From an uncultured bacterium (GTDB lineage Bacteria > Bacteroidota > Bacteroidia > Chitinophagales > CAIOSU01): DNA of 7,724 bases. Both the position numbers and the translations under genes were made by a program. The notes beneath the pieces are model-generated. The model saw only the letters and a list, made by a program, of their open reading frames with translations, searched no databases and was not told where the DNA came from. The stretch covers positions 1 through 7,724 of the forward strand of contig CAIOSU010000012.1 of the NCBI GenBank assembly GCA_903861055.1, read 5' to 3'. The first letter of the stretch is position 1. Each line of letters opens with the position of its first letter. Below, piece after piece: positions 1-5,523 of this stretch.

Positions 1-163
1 CATCCAATAACAGTAAGAGCTACTCCCTAGAAAAGAAATCTACTTCATGCATTTGGAAAAAACGAAGATAAGGGAGGTCGAAAAGTTGACATGCTACATC
101 AATAAAACAATCTAAACCAATCATCCCTTACCTGCTGTAGTTAGACTTTACGGCAATGTATCG

Positions 164-981
164 ATGCTGGGCAAATCGGGGATGGACCAAACCGCCTTTC
201 ACATTGAGCTTATATGGACGATGATGCGATTTTTGACCGAAAGCGAAGCAGAAAGCAAGAAGGTCATCGAATCAACGCCGCGAAATTCAAAAAACGATTC
301 GTTCAAAGTTATCCTGATGGAAGCAAGTAACAAATGGTATTCAGAAAGGTACAGGGCCGATAAGGTTAACGATATGGTTCAGGGTATTTTCGATCAGCTC
401 CTGCTCAATAGGGACGTGGGGGAACTTTACGAGGCAATGGTCAAGGTTAAACAGACGGAAGACCAGTCAACGGTGGCTAAAATAAGGTCTTCAGCGGAGG
501 CAGAAATCGGAAAAATAGATGCACGGCTAAAGAGCCTCCAAACACTCTTGATGGACGGCGCATTGGACCTCAAGGACTACCATGAAATGCGCAAACAATG
601 CGAACGCGAGAAAGAGGATCTGAAGGTGCTTACCATGGAAAATACGTCGGATAGACTGGATGCGAAAAGGGTTTAAAAGCAGCGATAGCAAGCCTTATAA
701 ACGTTGGAAAAGCCTACGACCAAGCCAATCTTGGGCAAAAAATTGCCATTTTGGGTTCGGCCTTTCCCGAAAAGATTTTTTTTGACGACCAAAATTGTCG
801 AACCAAAAGGATCAACGAACTTTTGGCACTAGGAATGCTGATAGACAATAACTTATACAAAACAAAAACGGGACAACCGATCAAAAAAATCGTGTTGTCC
901 CGTTGGGTGGAGCTGGAGGGATTCGAACCCTCGTCCAGCCGAGTTGTAGATATACCTTCTACATGCTTAGTTACCTGTTAG
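164..981 (+). pseudogene. Remnant of a large serine recombinase (C-terminal part), frameshifted
   Basis: Seen: the first part (164-676, 170 codons) has a stretch like the end of a recombinase zinc ribbon (ASNKWYSERYRADKVND, about residues 54-70). A charged helical segment follows (residues 105-150, including ARLKSLQTLLMDGALDLKDY), typical of the coiled coil of large serine recombinases. It stops at TAA 674. The following frame (from about 655) continues the family's usual ending: a helix, then GSAFPEKIFFD and RTKRINEL. One base missing from the A-run at 664-668 would explain the break, since restoring it joins the two parts as AKKGLKAAIASL. The catalytic resolvase domain is absent, and the expected ribbon cysteines are not visible. 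The frame is open back to 116 but has no recognisable N-terminus. From about 905 the frame is simply ssrA read antisense (VELEGFEPSSSR), ending at TAG 979-981. Inferred: a dead integrase of an element inserted at ssrA. The family call is by eye; I am fairly sure of it for residues 105 onward and less sure upstream. Confidence 0.68.
867..904 (-). terminator. Rho-independent terminator of ssrA
   Basis: An 11-base perfect inverted repeat (AACGGGACAAC at 867-877 with GTTGTCCCGTT at 894-904) encloses a 16-base loop. On the minus strand the stem is followed by TTTTTGTTTTG. It begins directly beyond the tmRNA 3' end. On the plus strand there is no T-run after the stem, so it should work only for ssrA. 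It lies within the 3' coding part of the recombinase remnant. Confidence 0.85.
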
Positions 982-1276
982 TTGTCGGGAGAATAGCCGG
1001 TCAGGGAACCCACCAACTACTTCCTTACACCCTTTATCTTACTGCTGCGTCGGGTGAAGCGCAACAGCCAGCACGATCTTCTCGATGCCCCTTCGGCGTA
1101 CTGAACGTGCCAAGTCTACCAGGGACAAAGGCTATCTAATTCCTAGAATTAGGCAGCCATGGCGTAGTTGTACTCGCCGTATAAAAAGAGTGCGTGAGCC
1201 GGGATTTACGAGTCAACTCACCTCTCTCGGCATGCCAGTATAACTTCAATGCTCGCTGTCAATTCCGGTCAGCCCC
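905..1276 (-). ncRNA. ssrA: Transfer-messenger RNA (tmRNA)
   Basis: tmRNA rescues stalled ribosomes: it is charged with alanine, switches the ribosome to its own short reading frame, and tags the nascent protein for proteolysis with SmpB as partner. Seen on the minus strand: the conserved 5' end GGGGCTGACCGGAATTGACA starting at 1276, and the 3' T-arm GGTTCGAATCC followed by CTCCAGCTCC and discriminator A at 908. GGGGCTG pairs with CAGCTCC as the acceptor stem. The DNA reads ACCC after the stem, so the terminal CCA is not fully encoded and must be completed after transcription. The tag frame lies at 1149-1178. The length of about 370 nt is normal for a one-piece tmRNA, and there is no sign of a permuted two-piece form. 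A strong terminator follows at 867-904. The 3' end is abutted by a recombinase remnant, a common situation because ssrA is a frequent integration site. Confidence 0.97.
1149..1178 (-). other. ssrA: tmRNA proteolysis tag reading frame
   Basis: On the minus strand the codons GGC GAG TAC AAC TAC GCC ATG GCT GCC TAA encode GEYNYAMAA plus stop. With the alanine brought by tmRNA itself the tag would be A-GEYNYAMAA. The GE start and YAMAA end match the pattern I recall for Bacteroidota tags (for example GEESYAMAA and GENNYALAA), and the hydrophobic end ending in AA is what ClpXP-type proteases recognise. The resume codon GGC is inferred from that pattern. Confidence 0.9.
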
Positions 1277-1328
1277 AAAAAATTTAAAAGAACGTTTTTT
1301 ACTTGTTCACGGTCTATTATCCGCAGCC

Positions 1329-1336
1329 CAAAGTTA
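1329..1336 (-). promoter_or_regulatory. Candidate -7 element of the ssrA promoter
   Basis: The minus strand reads TAACTTTG, a perfect match to the Bacteroidota -7 consensus TAnnTTTG, about 50 bases before the mature tmRNA 5' end at 1276. That leaves a leader of roughly 45 nt to be trimmed, as usual for tmRNA. No clear TTG lies 17-23 bases upstream; only TTTA at 1364-1361 is present. The -33 element is therefore weak or absent. Confidence 0.5.
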
Positions 1337-1405
1337 TAGATACAATGGAATAAACGATTTTAAAGTTCCGTGGGTGCAAAGGTACTTGATTTTGCGATGA
1401 ATGCA

Positions 1406-1438
1406 TTGTTTGCATCGAAAGCAAAATGCATAACTTTA
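1406..1438 (+). promoter_or_regulatory. Candidate promoter of the saccharopine dehydrogenase-like gene
   Basis: TTG (1406-1408), or TTTG at 1409-1412, precedes TAACTTTA (1431-1438) by 22 or 18 bases. This matches the Bacteroidota arrangement TTG, 17-23 nt, TAnnTTTG with one mismatch at the last base. Transcription would start near 1444, giving a very short leader before ATG 1460. An imperfect palindrome (1401-1431) lies across the spacer, see findings. Confidence 0.55.
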
Positions 1439-1459
1439 CGCGCACAGAAACCGGAAACA

Positions 1460-2674
1460 ATGAGTGAAGTAAAAATTGGCATTATACGTGAAATGAAAAT
1501 GCCACCCGATAGCAGGGTGGTGCTTACCCCGGCGCAATGCGCTCAACTTAAAAATCAATACCCTCAGTTGAATATTACCGTGCAGCGCAGCCCAGGCCGC
1601 TGCTACACCGATGCAGAATATGAAGCAGCAGGTATAACGCTTGTAGATGATGTGCACGATAGGGAAATACTAATTGGTGTAAAGGAAGTGCCTATTGCGG
1701 CCATTGTACCGCATCGCACATACCTTTGCTTTTCTCATACACACAAAAAACAATTGAACAACCGCCCCTTGCTGCAAGCGTTTATTGAGAAAGGGGTAAA
1801 GTTAGTTGATTATGAACTGTTAACTGATGCCAACCATAACCGTGTAATAGCCTTTGGGTACTTTGCAGGGCTGGTAGGTGCGCACAATGGGCTGCTTACT
1901 TGGGGCAAGCGCACTGGCAAGCTGAACCTTAAAAGGGTAAAAGATTATCAAGATTTTTCTACGCTCAAAGAAGATTATAAATCTATAACTATACCGCCCC
2001 TAAAGATAGTACTTACGGGTGGTGGCCGTGTAGCCAGCGGCGCCAAAGAAATACTAGACCAGCTGCGCATTAAACAGATAAGCAAGGAGGAATATCTGCA
2101 AATAAACGAGCCTACCGAAGCCGTATATGTGCAGCTAAACACCCACGATATATACCAGCACAAACAAGGTCAGTCATTTTACTTTGAGCATTTTGTAAAG
2201 AAACCCGAGAACTACGCCAGCATTTTTGCACCTTTTGCCCACAGCACCGACTTGTTCATTAATGCCATTTTTTGGGACCCGAAAGCACCTCGATACTTTA
2301 GCTTGGAAGAAATGGCCCTGCCCGATTTCCGCATCCGCACCATTGCTGATATTACTTGCGATATTGGTGGCAGCGTGCCTGCTACCCTTCGCGCTACCAC
2401 CATTGCCGAACCGTTTTTGGGCTACGACCCCGTTGCACAGCAAGAAACAGCGCCCTTCCTGCCTAATAGTATCGATATAATGAGCATTGACAACCTGCCC
2501 AACGAGCTACCCCGCGATGCCTCACAGGCTTTTGGAGAGATGTTTATAGCACATGTACTGCCCGAATTAATAGGCGAAAAACCAGGCGAAATGATCACTC
2601 GCGCTACTATTTGTGAAAATGGCCAGTTGGGTAAGGATTTTGGGTATTTAAGGGAGTATGTGGAGGGTGAATGA
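1460..2674 (+). CDS. Saccharopine dehydrogenase-like (LYS1 type, alanine dehydrogenase/transhydrogenase fold) NAD-dependent oxidoreductase
   Basis: A 404-residue cytoplasmic enzyme. Known for the family: LYS1-type enzymes convert saccharopine and NAD+ to lysine and 2-oxoglutarate; the related alanine dehydrogenases use L-alanine. Seen: an N-terminal AlaDh/PNT domain starting VKIGIIREMKMPPDSRVVLTP, then IIGVKEVP with K75 and FSHTHKKQ with H93. These correspond to the catalytic lysine and histidine of yeast Lys1 (K77, H96) as I recall them. FGYFAGLVGAHNGL (132-145) and a nucleotide-binding loop TGGGRVASGA (186-195) follow, then SIDNLPNELPRDAS (342-355), very like the yeast Lys1 segment SIDHLPSLLPREAS. 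I place the start at ATG 1460 because the frame upstream (a GTG at 1370) would overlap the promoter-like element at 1406-1438 and add 30 unconserved residues. The physiological direction and exact substrate are uncertain: most bacteria make lysine from diaminopimelate, so a catabolic or different role is possible. The 3' end faces the aminotransferase gene one base away. Confidence 0.85.
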   Translation: MSEVKIGIIREMKMPPDSRVVLTPAQCAQLKNQYPQLNITVQRSPGRCYTDAEYEAAGITLVDDVHDREILIGVKEVPIAAIVPHRTYLCFSHTHKKQLNNRPLLQAFIEKGVKLVDYELLTDANHNRVIAFGYFAGLVGAHNGLLTWGKRTGKLNLKRVKDYQDFSTLKEDYKSITIPPLKIVLTGGGRVASGAKEILDQLRIKQISKEEYLQINEPTEAVYVQLNTHDIYQHKQGQSFYFEHFVKKPENYASIFAPFAHSTDLFINAIFWDPKAPRYFSLEEMALPDFRIRTIADITCDIGGSVPATLRATTIAEPFLGYDPVAQQETAPFLPNSIDIMSIDNLPNELPRDASQAFGEMFIAHVLPELIGEKPGEMITRATICENGQLGKDFGYLREYVEGE

Positions 2675-2675
2675 A

Positions 2676-3902
2676 CTACTTCGCCCGCATCTCCCCCACC
2701 ATCTCTTCTACCCTCCCCGGATAAACCTCTAGCGCCTTCTCCAACACGGTAAGCGCACCAGCAAGGTCTTCCAGTTTTAGCACATAGGCTATGCGCACTT
2801 CGTGCTTACCAAGACCAGGGGTAGCATAGAAGCCAGTGGCGGGTGCCATCATTACGGTGCGCCCCTCGTAGTTGAACGATTCCAGCATCCATTGGCAGAA
2901 GATATCGCTGTTATCAATAGGCAACTGCGCCACAGCATAGAAGGCGCCGCCTGGATTGGGGCAGTATACGCCCGGTATGCGGTTCAGTCCTTCAATCAAC
3001 AAATCGCGGCGGCGTGTATATTCTTCCAGCACTTCGTCAAAATAGCTTTGCGGCACATCCACTGCTGCCTCGGCGGCTACTTGCTCAATGGTAGGCGGGC
3101 TTAATCGGGCTTGTGCAAACTTAAGGGCCGTGGCCATTACTTCTTTGTTGCGGGTTACCAAGGCACCAATACGCGCGCCACAAGCACTATAACGCTTGCT
3201 CACGCTATCAATTACAATAGCGTTCTGATCGATACCTTCCAAGGTAAGGATGCTGGTATGTTTCAATCCATCGTAGCAAAACTCACGGTATACCTCATCG
3301 GCAAATAAAAATAGGTCGTGTTTTACTACCAAATCGCGCAAGGCGAGCAACTCTTCTTTGCTGTACAAGTAGCCCGTTGGGTTATTAGGGTTGCAAATAA
3401 GGATGGCCTTCGTTTTAGGGGTAATCAGCTTTTCAAACTCGCTGGCAGCTGGCAGGGCAAAGCCATTCTCGATATAAGCGGTGATAGGCTTTACGATAAT
3501 ATTGCCCGCCGTGGCAAAACCGTTGTAGTTAGCATAAAAAGGCTCAGGAATGATAATCTCATCGCCCGCATCTAAGCAACTGAACAAGCCAAAAGTAATA
3601 GCCTCAGAGCCGCCTGTGGTTATCATCAGTTCTGTAAAATCGACATTAATACCATTCTTTTGATAATAGGTGGCTAGTTTTCGGCGGTAGCTTTCGTTAC
3701 CGGCAGAATGGCTATACTCCAGCACTTTATGGTCGAAATTGTGCACCGCATCCAGCATTTGCTGAGGAGTAGCAATATCGGGTTGCCCTATGTTGAGGTG
3801 GTATATTTTTACGCCGGCTGCTTTGGCCTTCTCTGCATACGGTACCAGCTTCCTTATCGGTGAAGCGGGCATGTTTTTTCCTTTGTTTGATATTGAAGGC
3901 AT
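2676..3902 (-). CDS. Pyridoxal-phosphate-dependent aminotransferase, class I/II (aspartate aminotransferase-like)
   Basis: A 408-residue cytoplasmic enzyme that moves an amino group between an amino acid and a 2-oxo acid. Seen in fold-type I order: substrate-entry segment HLNIGQPDI (35-43), glycine-rich TTGGSEAI (95-102), NPNNPTG (171-177, with N174 expected to contact the cofactor), ADEVY (201-205, D202 binding the pyridine nitrogen), SVSKRYSACGARIG with PLP lysine K236 and phosphate-binding R244, and VRIAY (369-373) with R370 for the substrate carboxylate. All key residues are intact and the length is normal. The N-terminal MPSISNKGKNMPASPIRKL matches the conserved start I recall for this Bacteroidota family, so I use ATG at 3902 rather than the internal methionine 11. 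The substrate cannot be read from sequence; aspartate, aromatic or branched amino acids are all possible. A period-7 tandem repeat lies about 10 bases before the start. No clear TAnnTTTG promoter is visible upstream, and no terminator precedes the convergent neighbour. Confidence 0.93.
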   Translation of the reverse strand: MPSISNKGKNMPASPIRKLVPYAEKAKAAGVKIYHLNIGQPDIATPQQMLDAVHNFDHKVLEYSHSAGNESYRRKLATYYQKNGINVDFTELMITTGGSEAITFGLFSCLDAGDEIIIPEPFYANYNGFATAGNIIVKPITAYIENGFALPAASEFEKLITPKTKAILICNPNNPTGYLYSKEELLALRDLVVKHDLFLFADEVYREFCYDGLKHTSILTLEGIDQNAIVIDSVSKRYSACGARIGALVTRNKEVMATALKFAQARLSPPTIEQVAAEAAVDVPQSYFDEVLEEYTRRRDLLIEGLNRIPGVYCPNPGGAFYAVAQLPIDNSDIFCQWMLESFNYEGRTVMMAPATGFYATPGLGKHEVRIAYVLKLEDLAGALTVLEKALEVYPGRVEEMVGEMRAK

Positions 3903-3911
3903 CTTATTATG

Positions 3912-3939
3912 TACGATTTACGAGGTACGATGTATGAAT
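3912..3939. repeat. Heptamer tandem repeat (TACGAnn, four units)
   Basis: Units TACGATT, TACGAGG, TACGATG and TATGAAT follow each other exactly at 3912, 3919, 3926 and 3933. The first three share TACGA and the fourth is degenerate. The array occupies the leader region of the aminotransferase gene, ending 10 bases from its start codon. Function is unknown. Confidence 0.7.
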
Positions 3940-3957
3940 TATTGCAAAATGGCTCTA

Positions 3958-3997
3958 CCAAAAACAAAAACTCCGTGGCAAATTTACCACGGAGTTT
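3958..3997 (-). terminator. Rho-independent terminator of the DUF1573 gene
   Basis: An 11-base perfect inverted repeat (AAACTCCGTGG at 3968-3978, CCACGGAGTTT at 3987-3997) with an 8-base loop is followed on the minus strand by TTTTTGTTTTTGG. It lies about 70 bases beyond the stop codon at 4069 and before the aminotransferase start, so it should separate the two minus-strand genes into independent transcripts. Confidence 0.85.
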
Positions 3998-4068
3998 CGG
4001 GAATGTCTTATAATAATGGGAGAAATGACAATAGAATAATGCTTACAATAGCTATAACCCTTCATTGG

Positions 4069-4497
4069 CTATGGTTTCACCATGCTAGGTTCCTTTTGTG
4101 GCACACCGTCATTGGTAGGGGCGGCTATTACCATCCCTTTTATAAAAATACGCTTGGTGCCTTCGGTTGCATTACTGGTTACGGTTATGGCTTTATTAAA
4201 CGGGCCAGCATTGGCGGCATTGAATGTGGCTTTGATGACAGCCGTTTCGCCAGGCGCGATGGGCTCTTGTGGCCACTCGGGTGTGGTACAGCCACATGAT
4301 GGTTTTACGTTGGCCAATATTAAATCGGCTTTGCCGGTATTGGTAAACTTAAATGCTACCGTTACAGGTTTGCCTTGGGGTATATCGCCAAAGTTGTGGC
4401 TTTCGGTGGCAAAGGTCAATACCGGGGCATCGCCTTGGGCTTTTGCACCAACATACGAAGCAAATACTATTAAAAAACTCAAAACAACTGTTTTCAT
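4069..4497 (-). CDS. Secreted DUF1573 domain protein
   Basis: A 142-residue protein with a signal peptide (MKT, hydrophobic 4-17, AKA before Q21, predicted cleavage at 20/21), so it is exported to the periplasm or surface. Residues 25-122 form one DUF1573 domain, an immunoglobulin-like beta-sandwich of the ASH/MSP type: FATESHNFGDIPQG (29-42), FKFTNTGKADLIL (49-61), the hallmark SCGCT (67-71), then APGETAVIKATF (81-92). C68 and C70 are the pair always seen in this family. A short proline/lysine-rich tail follows. The biochemical role is not known; such small proteins are common and abundant in Bacteroidota genomes. A -7 promoter element lies about 34 bases upstream and a terminator about 70 bases downstream, so it is probably a single-gene transcript. 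Confidence 0.9.
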   Translation of the reverse strand: MKTVVLSFLIVFASYVGAKAQGDAPVLTFATESHNFGDIPQGKPVTVAFKFTNTGKADLILANVKPSCGCTTPEWPQEPIAPGETAVIKATFNAANAGPFNKAITVTSNATEGTKRIFIKGMVIAAPTNDGVPQKEPSMVKP

Positions 4498-4530
4498 AAC
4501 CGTGCTTTTTCTAAATTTTGGATACTAATA

Positions 4531-4556
4531 CAAATATAGCATAACCTTGACGCCAA
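4531..4556 (-). promoter_or_regulatory. Candidate promoter of the DUF1573 gene
   Basis: The minus strand has TATATTTG at 4538-4531, a perfect TAnnTTTG -7 element. The nearest upstream TTG (4556-4554) is only 15 bases away, shorter than the usual 17-23. Transcription would start near 4524, about 27 bases before the ATG at 4497. Confidence 0.45.
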
Positions 4557-4581
4557 TATGATAAAAATGGATGCACACAAA

Positions 4582-4602
4582 AACTTTAACAACCCTTAAC
4601 GT
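4582..4602 (+). promoter_or_regulatory. Possible ECF-sigma type promoter upstream of the YceI-like gene
   Basis: AACTTT (4582-4587) and CGTAT (4600-4604) are 12 bases apart (15 from AAC to CGT), resembling the AAC ... CGT arrangement of ECF sigma factor promoters. No convincing TTG/TAnnTTTG pair is seen before this gene. If used, the leader would be about 155 nt. The evidence is weak because both motifs are short. Confidence 0.2.
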
Positions 4603-4764
4603 ATACGGGCGTTCACAATAGGCATTTATTTTTTCTAATTGATTATCAAGCACTTAATACAAACCCTAGAAGTGCTACTGAACTATTATCCTATTAATGT
4701 TGTAACATTGATTATTAAGCTGATTATTTCTTCCTTTACAAACAAAAAATCTAAACATCGCATT

Positions 4765-5364
4765 ATGAAAAACCTAAAAACTTTGGCCCTTACCTTATTG
4801 GTTTTGGTATCGGCCGGAACCTTGTCGGCACAAACAACATTTGAAGCCAACCCAGCAAAAAGTACTCTTAAATGGTTGGCTAAAAAAGTAACTGGCCAAC
4901 ACGATGGCACAGTGGCTGTAAAAAGCGGTAGCTTAACTGTTAACGGTGGCGAAGTAACTGGCGGTAACTTTGTGCTGGACATGACCACCATTAAGGTGAC
5001 CGACATTGCTGACCCAGAAACAAACGGAAAATTGGTAGGCCACTTAAACTCTGACGATTTCTTCTCGGTTGAGAAGCACAAAGAGGCCAATTTTACCATT
5101 ACCAAAGTAGTTGCTAAAAAAAGCGCCGACGGCTCTACGCACGAGATTACTGGTAACCTAACCATTAAAGGTATTACAAACAGCATTACCTTCCCTGCGA
5201 AAGTAAACTTGAGAAGCTCAGGCTTTATTGCAACCGCTAAATTTAACATCGACCGCACCAAGTGGGATATTAAATATGGCTCATCAAATTTCTTTGCTGG
5301 TATAGGCGACAAAGCCATTTACGATGATATTGCTTTCGATTTGTACATTACCTCAGTAAAATAA
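4765..5364 (+). CDS. Secreted YceI-family lipid-binding-like protein
   Basis: A 199-residue protein. Residues 1-22 are a signal peptide (MKNLK, hydrophobic core 7-17, LSA before Q23), so it acts outside the cytoplasm. The rest is a YceI domain, a lipocalin-like beta-barrel that in characterised members binds isoprenoid or other lipid ligands. Seen: STLKWLAKKVTGQHDGTV (33-50), FVLDMTTIKVTD (69-80), the family block HLNSDDFFSVEKHKEANF (93-110), GNLTIKGITNSITFPA (130-145), DRTKWDIKYGS (163-173) and the final IYDDIAFDLYI (185-195). The ligand is unknown. I choose ATG 4765 because it gives a clean signal peptide directly; the in-frame start at 4639 would add 42 residues before it. The gene is followed within 20 bases by a strong terminator and is probably monocistronic. 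Confidence 0.92.
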   Translation: MKNLKTLALTLLVLVSAGTLSAQTTFEANPAKSTLKWLAKKVTGQHDGTVAVKSGSLTVNGGEVTGGNFVLDMTTIKVTDIADPETNGKLVGHLNSDDFFSVEKHKEANFTITKVVAKKSADGSTHEITGNLTIKGITNSITFPAKVNLRSSGFIATAKFNIDRTKWDIKYGSSNFFAGIGDKAIYDDIAFDLYITSVK

Positions 5365-5381
5365 CCATAAGAGTTAGTTTT

Positions 5382-5413
5382 AGGCCCCAGTGTATCGCAC
5401 TGGGGCTTTTTTT
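5382..5413 (+). terminator. Rho-independent terminator of the YceI-like gene
   Basis: A GC-rich stem (AGGCCCCAGTG at 5382-5392 with CACTGGGGCTT at 5398-5408, one G-T pair) with a five-base loop TATCG is followed by a run of T to 5413. It starts 17 bases after the stop codon. Confidence 0.92.
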
Positions 5414-5424
5414 GTGCCTAAATG

Positions 5425-5439
5425 GAACGCTAAGCGTTC
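5425..5439. promoter_or_regulatory. 15-base palindrome upstream of dps, candidate operator
   Basis: GAACGCT A AGCGTTC is a perfect inverted repeat with a single central base, ending about 20 bases before the -33 element of the dps promoter. It has no T-run and is not a terminator. Its position suits a regulator-binding site; the regulator is unknown. Confidence 0.35.
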
Positions 5440-5460
5440 AAAAACGTTGTATACATTACA

Positions 5461-5493
5461 TTGCGCTTTATATGGTGCAATTGTATAACTTTA
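5461..5493 (+). promoter_or_regulatory. Candidate dps promoter
   Basis: TTG at 5461-5463 and TAACTTTA at 5486-5493 are separated by 22 bases. The -7 octamer and the spacing are the same as in the candidate promoter at 1406-1438. The start site would be near 5499, about 25 bases before ATG 5524. Confidence 0.55.
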
Positions 5494-5523
5494 AGTGAAC
5501 TATTACATAAACCATCTATTATT

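Noticed and set aside
1..163. Possible upstream recombinase or other gene
   Set aside because: All three plus-strand frames are broken by stops and no motif is convincing. A faint zinc-ribbon likeness around 146-180 (LYGNVSMLGKSG) lacks the cysteines.
664..678. Programmed -1 frameshift in the recombinase
   Set aside because: In the upstream frame the codons are AAA AGG GTT TAA, which do not form an X XXY YYZ slippery heptamer, and the catalytic domain is missing anyway. A mutation is simpler.
903..1139. Open frame giving a protein beginning MGGAGGIRTLV
   Set aside because: It is antisense to tmRNA; such GGIRTLV/FEPSS peptides are a known by-product of translating tRNA and tmRNA 3' ends backwards.
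1194..1400. Open frame of 68 codons over the tmRNA 5' end and its upstream region
   Set aside because: It overlaps the tmRNA 5' domain and both candidate promoters, and has no recognisable protein features.
1370..1459. 30-residue N-terminal extension of the dehydrogenase from GTG 1370
   Set aside because: It covers the likely promoter; family similarity begins directly after ATG 1460.
3790..4299. 169-codon plus-strand frame across the aminotransferase start and DUF1573 gene
   Set aside because: It crosses a terminator and parts of two real genes in antisense, and its composition looks random.
4082..4528. 148-codon frame opposite the DUF1573 gene
   Set aside because: It is a shadow of a gene with a clear signal peptide and SCGCT motif on the other strand.
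4639..4649. Short palindrome TTGATTATCAA before the YceI-like gene
   Set aside because: It is AT-rich and short, expected by chance in such sequence; there is no link to a promoter element.
4686..5318. 210-codon frame opposite the YceI-like gene
   Set aside because: It is antisense to a well-supported YceI protein, with no domain of its own and no promoter.
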